Shown piece by piece: positions 58,160 to 64,000 of a stretch of 64,000 nucleotides of DNA. The stretch spans positions 43,146,001 to 43,210,000 of the forward strand of contig JARKIP010000010.1 in NCBI GenBank assembly GCA_029990175.1, read 5' to 3'. The stretch is from Petunia secreta (Eukaryota > Streptophyta > Magnoliopsida > Solanales > Solanaceae). Made by a program: the position numbers and the translations under genes. Position 1 is the stretch's first letter; every line of letters begins with the position of its first letter. Under the pieces are notes generated by a model. That model saw only the letters and a program-made list of their open reading frames with translations. It did no database searches and was not told where the DNA came from.

Positions 58160-58594
58160 TCCAATAAAACGTTAGCCACCCTTCATTTGCTTTATGAGTC
58201 TCACCAAAATTAAGCTTGCAAGACAACTACTTTTCTCAGGCAATTAGGCCAGTGATGGGCTGAAATATACTAACCATCAATTACTCGAAATCCAAAAAGA
58301 GGTTTCTGTCTCAATTAAAGGGGCTGACATGAATGCTAGACTCTGACTGAATCATAATTATTCTGCGTGTGAAGAGTGCAAATGGTGCACTTTTTTTAGT
58401 ACAAAGCAAATGGTGTGTAGGACAATATACAGAGATGACTTGCTTTGGGACTTCAAAGATATATATGGAACATAATTAGCTTTAGGAAAAAAGCTTGTGA
58501 CATCTTTTGCCTCTTTTCAGAAGGCGAGATAAGAAAAAGTAGGCAAACTTCACCACCGAAGTGAGCATGGACTTCAAGGAGGGGATCAGATGAG
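58160..58594. other. Spacer, no gene seen
   Basis: AT-rich sequence between the Stowaway and the LTR of the Tat element. Confidence 0.5.
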
Positions 58595-59184
58595 TGTTAA
58601 AAACTATGTAAATATTTAGTGGCACTTTGTATTTATTGTATGTGTCTAAATCAGTTTAGGATCAAAAATCGAATTTGGGTTGGAATACAAGCAAAACTTC
58701 GTATCAAAATCAATAAAATGCCAAGAACAAGCATAAGATGCGAGAATGTAACTTGATTTTAATATATTGCAATGAGTACAAAATTTGGCAGAGCTTCTGT
58801 ATATATTTCTAAATGCGTACAATACAAAATGAAGTACTATTTATAGGCCTAGGGGTCTTGCCTACGTTCTCCACCATCAGTCATGCTTAGACCCACATTC
58901 TTGGCATTAATGGAAGGAGTTAGTGGGCTGCAAAGCCGTTGGAACCGAGGCGATTCACCAAGGTACATGTATGTGACCTCGGTGGTGAGGCCTTGCTGTT
59001 TGACCGAGGTGGACGTCACCGAAGCTCAGCTTACGGCTCGCCTTTGGCGACGACCTCGGTGTCTAACTTCGGTGATCAACTCCATTGTTTCGGTCACTGG
59101 TTTGTCGTCACGTGCTCGGCGGTTGTCAATTTATCTTACCGAGGCGACTCATAAGCGAGCTGATCTTTATCCAATACAGATAGT
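58595..59184 (-). repeat. 3' LTR of the Tat-lineage element (approximate limits)
   Basis: Begins TGTTAAAAACTATG as written and ends near CAATACAGATAGT, just before a pyrimidine run that reads as a polypurine tract on the minus strand (GAGTGGGGGGA, 59185-59195). The partner LTR is outside the window, so the limits rest on TG...CA and the purine tract. The GAGGCGATTC/TTACCGAGG-rich part has higher GC than the flank. Confidence 0.5.
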
Positions 59185-59424
59185 CCCCCCACTCCTCGAT
59201 CAATTACCGAAGTTACCGAGGAGTGGAGTGAAATTCCGCGGGAGAGTGACGTGGCTTGATCTTATCCAAGCGTTTCAAATTTCGTCAACAGTTCGCGTCT
59301 CTTCATATTACTATTCCTTGACACGTGTCGCCCGTCCGTTGGTTAATAAAACGGCCACGCCGCTTTTTTAATTTTTCCCCAACATTACAATGATGAAATT
59401 TCACCACTTGGTTCATCCCACACC

Positions 59425-59432
59425 TATAAATA
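59425..59432 (+). promoter_or_regulatory. TATA box of the antisense gene
   Basis: TATAAATA in the context CACACCTATAAATACTTCC, about 140 bp before the ATG at 59566, on the strand opposite to pol. The leader downstream is A/C-rich, as in plant 5' untranslated regions. Confidence 0.55.
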
Positions 59433-59565
59433 CTTCCTCTCCAGTCCATTTTCATCACTTCTATCACCTGCAAACAACAGTAACCAAAAAGCTAGAAAAG
59501 CTTCCGTTTCCATCTTATTCAATCCATTATTTCCAGATATCTCTAAGCATTTTAAAATTGCAACC

Positions 59566-62423
59566 ATGTCTACCATGCATTCTAAGCAAGATTCGAGCGA
59601 CTCAGGTGAAAGAGTGAGAGCCTCACGCTCAGTCGCTGCCACTGCTAGTGGTGACGCCATCGCCGCTGTGCCGGCGGTTCAAACGGCCGTGGCGGAGGGT
59701 GGAGAAGTAACATCTGGTGTTGGAGGCTCTATGCATCGTAAGGAGAGGGCCAAACGTGACTTGGCTGTAGTGAGTGATGACATAGACGTAGAGGAAGAGG
59801 GTGGCGTCATGTTTGATGATGCCATGATAGTAGGTGGCGCTGGTGACATCATCCATAGGGATGGCGATGGTGGAGGTGATGATGCCGAGGGCGAGGAAGA
59901 AGATGCTGCCGAGGCCGAGGATGAAGCTGGGATGGAGCCGCCCTCAACCCAGGGTGGGGGCAATGCCGAAGTAGGACCTTCGGGCCCAGTGATTCCCCTC
60001 GAGCAAGAGCTCGAACCTCTTCAAGTCATCCCTTCACATTTTGATAACAACAAAGACCTCAAGCTACAAGTACAGTCTGCTGATCAGGAGGAAAAAATAA
60101 GGAATGTACAAGTAAACACGACGCCGACTCGCATAACTCAAGCTCATATTGAGCGAGTTCGAAGGGATTGTGGGTTGGGCCCGAGGTAAAAGTGGTCATC
60201 CCCGACCCGACAAGCAGAGTTTGCCACCACGTGGAGGGGCTTTCTTTTGCTTATACTTACCCTTTCACCCTTGGCTTCTCCTTTCCAGTACACAAGGTTA
60301 TTGACGATTTCTGCCGAGCCTACAATTTATGCTTGGCTCAACTAGGCCCCAGCGTCTAGAGGGTAGTTCAGTGCATGGATTGGCTGAGCACAAAAACCGG
60401 GGTGGAATTCACCTTGCAGCACCTCATCTCTCTCTATTACCCTTATTTCCATAAAGCCGGGGTTGTGGCTCTAAACAACCGAGGCAAATATGCGCTCCTC
60501 TATAAGAGCGAGGACCATGGGGACCGAGGCTGGTGTGACTGCTATGTCCTCCAGGAGACCAGCATTTTATCTGCCGAGCCCAACTTCCCAGAGAAGTGGA
60601 ACAACACACGTAAGTGTCCCTTCGCTTTTTACCTCTTCCTCGGTGACTATTCATGTTTTCTAACCCCGTTTCATTTTTACTTCTTAGCCAACAAGGTCGC
60701 CATCGTTCCTCCCGAGGGGCTGACTAAATGGGTGAAGGCTATGACCGGGGGTGGATGAAGATGGCTGTTGAATTTGGTTGGCAGTGTAAGCGGAATGGTA
60801 AGTTCCTTGTGGTGTTTCAATTGATGTGTTGTTTTGAAGTTCTTACTTCGTTTATTGACTTCCCTCTCCTCGGTGTTAGGTTTTCCAAATCGTGCTATTA
60901 ACACGAAAAAAGGCAAGAAGAAGAAGGACAAAGGCAAAAAGAAGGACGATGAGGGTACCGAATAAGATGATGAGCTGGCTTCGATGGTGGGCTTGGTAGG
61001 CGACTTGAATGAGTTGAAGGCCTCAAAACCTTCAAAGACTTCAAAGGGATCCTCGGGCCAGGGATCCTCAAAAGGTGTGTGTCATCCTCGGTTGTCTTGA
61101 TGGTTTTCATTTTCCTTCGTTGTCTTACTTAAGATCATTTTATATTGCCCTTTGTAGGTGTGAAGAGAAAGAGGGCGGTTTCCAAGAAACCATCTCGTTC
61201 TGTAACTCCTCGCATCGAGGTGGCTGCTTCCCCAAGGCCCGAGGTGGTGGCGGAATCACGTAGAGGGCTGATTGATGAGCCCGATGACGCTGTAGCCGCG
61301 AACTTGGTAACTCGAAGAACGGTTGAGGTAGTGGACCTCGATGATCAGGAGCTAGAAACCGAGGCAGCGATTGCCAAGGCTAGGGGCAAAGTCAAAGTTA
61401 GAAAGGCTAGGTCTGCTGCTACCAAGGGGGGAGCTGAAGTTGGTGCGGTTCGGGCGTAATCTGAACCCGCGAGGATTTCATCCTCGGTTGGGTCTTTTCG
61501 AAAGCTCGAGGTGTCAACTTCTTCAAATTTGCCGTCGAGCACTCGAGGCGATATATTAAGCATTATGCCCCTGCTTGGTCCTGGAGAAGATAAAGCTGTG
61601 CAGTCATTTCCTCCAGCTCAGCTAGTCAATACCCTCGCCGCCAATGCTCTTAGAGTAAGCTTTGATCTTTTTAGTTGAATTCTTCTTTGGGATACTCATT
61701 CATGCTGATCTTCGATAAACTTTCTCCCAGGGATTAGTCCTATCGTTGAGAGCTATTGAGCTCAAGACTACGAGGGCCGAGGAGGTGCAGTGCGTGGCTC
61801 GTGCTTGGGACAAGCAGAAGGATAGCTTCAGGGCGCAAATAGCCGAACTGAAAGCTAAATTATCCAAGTCCCAGTCCGATTTGCACGAAGCCGAAGCTGC
61901 TTCCGAAGCAAAAGTCCGAGCCCTCGGTGATGGGTTCCAAGTTGAACGGTCGAGGCTGGATGCTGAAGTTGTCAGACTTAACACCGAGCTGGGTCAAGCT
62001 AGGGGCAAGTTTGAGGAGATGGCCAAGAAGCATCATGAGCAGCTGAGAAGCCACACGCTCCACCTTCAAAGGTTGGAGAGTGAAATTTCCCAACTCCCAG
62101 CTCGTGAGGCCGAGGTCGAAGCTCTTCGGGAGAAAGTCGTTGAGCACAAGGCCAGGGCCAAGATCAAGGCCAAGAGGGCGGACTTGGATAAGCGGTGGGC
62201 TGTTATCAAGTCTCGGCTGAAGCTGCTTAAACAGTGTCGCTCTGGCGAGCTCGACTTGGAAGAAGAAATTTCTAAAGCCGAGGAAAGGGCGGCAAAAGCT
62301 CAAGCCATCCTTGATGACCTTCCATCTAGTGAGGCCTCGAGCAACAATGAAGATGAAGATGAAGATGAAGAAGAAGATGCTGAGGGTGGTTCCGAGGAGG
62401 GAAGTGACGCCCATGATGCTTAG
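59566..62423 (+). pseudogene. Antisense accessory gene of the Tat element (Transposase_28-like, PF04195 type)
   Basis: Probable exons: 59566-60609, 60688-60797, 60880-61074, 61158-61654, 61732-62423, with GT-AG introns. The N-terminus is Ala/Gly/Asp/Glu-rich. Then comes a conserved domain with YPFTLGFSFPVHKVIDDFCRA, CLAQLGPSV and LYYPYFHKAGVVALNNRG plus FPEKWN, which I recognise as the putative gypsy-type transposon family PF04195. A Lys-rich, nuclear-signal-like part (KKGKKKKDKGKKK) follows. The last exon is a long coiled coil (EAEAASEAKVRALGDGFQVE region) ending in an Asp/Glu tail. Lesions: a frameshift near 60180, TAG at 60357 where Trp is expected, a stop or frameshift near 60757, TAA at 60963 and TAA at 61457. 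The role of these antisense proteins is unknown. Confidence 0.75.
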
Positions 62424-63130
62424 ACTTCTATTTGTATTTTTTGCTTTTGTAAACCTTCGAGCCTTTTTTGTGCTTATGTTTTGGACCTTTGAGTCCTTTT
62501 GATGTGAATACTTTCAGCCTTCGGGCTTATCAATGGAGTGATTTTGTCTTTTGTCTCAAGTGTTAGTTTTTGCATGTACCGAACACTTAGAATTGATAAC
62601 TTGCTTGCAAGACTTAATGGAACCGATGCAAACTTAGAACGACGTCTCGTTCTCGAGTCGATGCATTTAAAGTGCAACTTCGAATTGCAAAATTATAGAA
62701 ACAAAAAGATATGGAATCAAGTTTATTTCATTGTTAATGTCAACAAGCCGAAATCGGCATTTACATGAAACCTAGTCGAAGCAGACCTTGGGCGAAGAAA
62801 CAAATTAACAATATACTACTACCGGGCGAAATTACAATGTACTAAATCTATCTTTTGGGTGTCAGTCCCCGATTGTCAAATAGATGGTCTTCGGTTGGGA
62901 GGCGCATTTTTCGACCTTGGTTGCAACTCGCCCCCTTACTCCCCCCAGTGTTCTGGTATGAATCTCGATGAAGGCCCGAGCACTGGAAATCGTTTAATCT
63001 GCTTCCTGAAAAGGTCAAGCAAAATGAAACGAGGAGCAAGTTAGTACATTTTGACCGAAGCCCTTGGAGTGTTGTTCGGCTCGAGGATGTGGGTAAATTT
63101 TTAAATGAGAAAGGGATATTTACCTCGCTT
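62424..63130. other. Spacer between the antisense gene and the pol end
   Basis: Both genes converge here. It contains the probable polyadenylation region of the antisense gene (about 62440-62560). No further gene seen. Confidence 0.5.
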
Positions 63131-64000
63131 TCAAAAGTAATACCGCTTTAAATTGGAGATGTTCCAATTTAAGGGTTCGGGTGTGCCCTGAAAATCTTAA
63201 ATTTGATAAGATCCTTTCCCAACAATTGCTTTGACTCTGTAAGGTCCTTCCCAATTCGCAACAAGCTTTCCCCCGTTTTCTTCCTTCGTTGACTGGTTTG
63301 TAGCCTTTAACACATAATCGCCAACTTTAAAATCTCTAAGTTTGGCCTTCCTATTGAGATATGCTTCGATCTATCTTTTTTTAGCAACTAGCCGGACCAA
63401 AGCCAACTCTCTTTTCTCTTCGAGCAAGTCTAATTCTATGCGCATGGCTTGTTGATTCGCATCTTCGGTAGTGTGAGCGTACCGAAGACTTGGTTCGCCC
63501 ACCTCCACGGGGATAAGGGAATCCATACCATAAGCAAGTGAAAAAGGGGTCTCACCGGTGCTGTTTTTCTCTGTTGTTCGCATGGCCCACAACACACCTG
63601 GCAACTCCTCAGGCCAAGGAACTTTTTTTCTCATCGAGCCTTTTCTTGAGATTTTCGATTATAATTCTATTCGAAGACTCAGCTTGGCCATTGGCACTTG
63701 GGTGATAAGGGGTTGAAGCAATTCTTTTGATTCCCCACTGTTTGAAGAAATCAGTGATGGTTGCTCCCATGAACTGTTTACCATTGTCGCAAGTAATTTC
63801 CCTCGGGACACTGAACCTGTAGATGATGTTCTTCTTGATGAAATCGATTACCTGTTTTTGTTTAACTTTGGTGAGAGCTCCTGCTTCCACCCATTTAGTA
63901 AAGTAATCAGTTAACACGAGGATGAACTAAACACCACCCTTTCCCTTCGGTAAGGGTCCCACAATATCCATCCCCCACTTCATGAAGGGCCATGGTGACA
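63131..64000 (-). pseudogene. Integrase end of gypsy (Tat lineage) pol
   Basis: Minus strand, entering at 64000 with WPFMKWGMDIVGPLPKGKGG. A TAG follows, then the integrase core: Asp in LTDYFTKWVEA, Asp in ITCDNGKQF and Glu in NGQAESSNR, so the D-D-E triad is present. A frameshift in an A-rich run near 63620 separates it from VPWPEELPGVLWAMRTT and the following STGETPFSLAYGMDSLIPVE. The C-terminal part (VGDYVLKATNQ, GKLVANWEGPYRV) continues to a stop at 63131-63133 after LKRYYF. The end is typical of Tat/Athila-branch polyproteins. Inactive because of the stop and frameshift. Confidence 0.85.

Larger units (their letters stand above)
58595..64000 (-). mobile_element. Ty3/gypsy retrotransposon of the Tat lineage, 3' half (runs off the window)
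   Basis: The minus strand carries the end of pol (integrase, 63131-64000). Left of it is an antisense accessory gene (59566-62423), then a purine tract and one LTR (from 58595). An extra antisense gene between pol and the 3' LTR is an established trait of part of the Tat lineage (Grande, RIRE2 and Retand types). Pol has a stop and a frameshift, and the accessory gene has several, so the copy is inactive. The other LTR, gag and reverse transcriptase lie beyond position 64000. Confidence 0.78.

Noticed and set aside
61860..62414. 184-codon minus-strand frame
   Set aside because: Shadow of the coiled-coil exon of the antisense gene.

Overview
This is nuclear DNA of a flowering plant. It is AT-rich, its genes are split by GT-AG introns, and transposons are nested inside one another. 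The Stowaway, hAT and Tourist miniature elements, the tRNA-derived SINE copies with a GGTTCGAGTC box B, and the retroelement types together suggest a dicot, most likely Solanaceae. The family-level guess is inference; I cannot name a species.

Three ordinary host genes are visible. An intronless P-class pentatricopeptide repeat protein lies on the minus strand (7183-10422). A 17-exon plastid-type RsmB/NOL1-NOP2-Sun RNA m5C methyltransferase lies on the plus strand (38874-47394, 549 codons joined in frame). An 8-exon Nudix hydrolase with a perfect Nudix box lies on the plus strand (54524-57743, 285 codons). All exon phases of the two split genes close without a stop, so both look intact.

Between them are mobile elements. 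From left to right: miniature elements and a probable Helitron (1-5160); a ~17 kb Mutator-like element (about 10835-27744) with a DUF1985/Ulp1-like gene on the plus strand, a tiny ORF, and a transposase on the minus strand; inside that transposase, a young 5.87 kb LTR retrotransposon (19694-25560, TSD AGTTC), a mitochondrial-looking block between microsatellites, and a Stowaway; LINE and Copia remnants (30200-32540); a 2.5 kb Mutator-like element with ~230 bp inverted ends and a perfect 9 bp TSD (35445-37971); a 1.8 kb CACTA element nested in an older inverted-repeat element (48941-51325); and a Ty3/gypsy Tat-lineage element running off the right edge (58595-64000) with a decayed multi-exon gene antisense to pol.

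Two unexpected signals stand out. First, the perfect palindrome TGTGTACACA and close variants recur throughout the non-coding parts of the large Mutator-like element; I count about 17 exact copies by eye, and saw none elsewhere in the window. Second, the U3 of the nested LTR element carries six CGCGATCGCG-type palindromes upstream of its TATA box. That element has no reverse transcriptase; instead it has a 599-codon ORF I do not recognise, following a degraded protease-like region.
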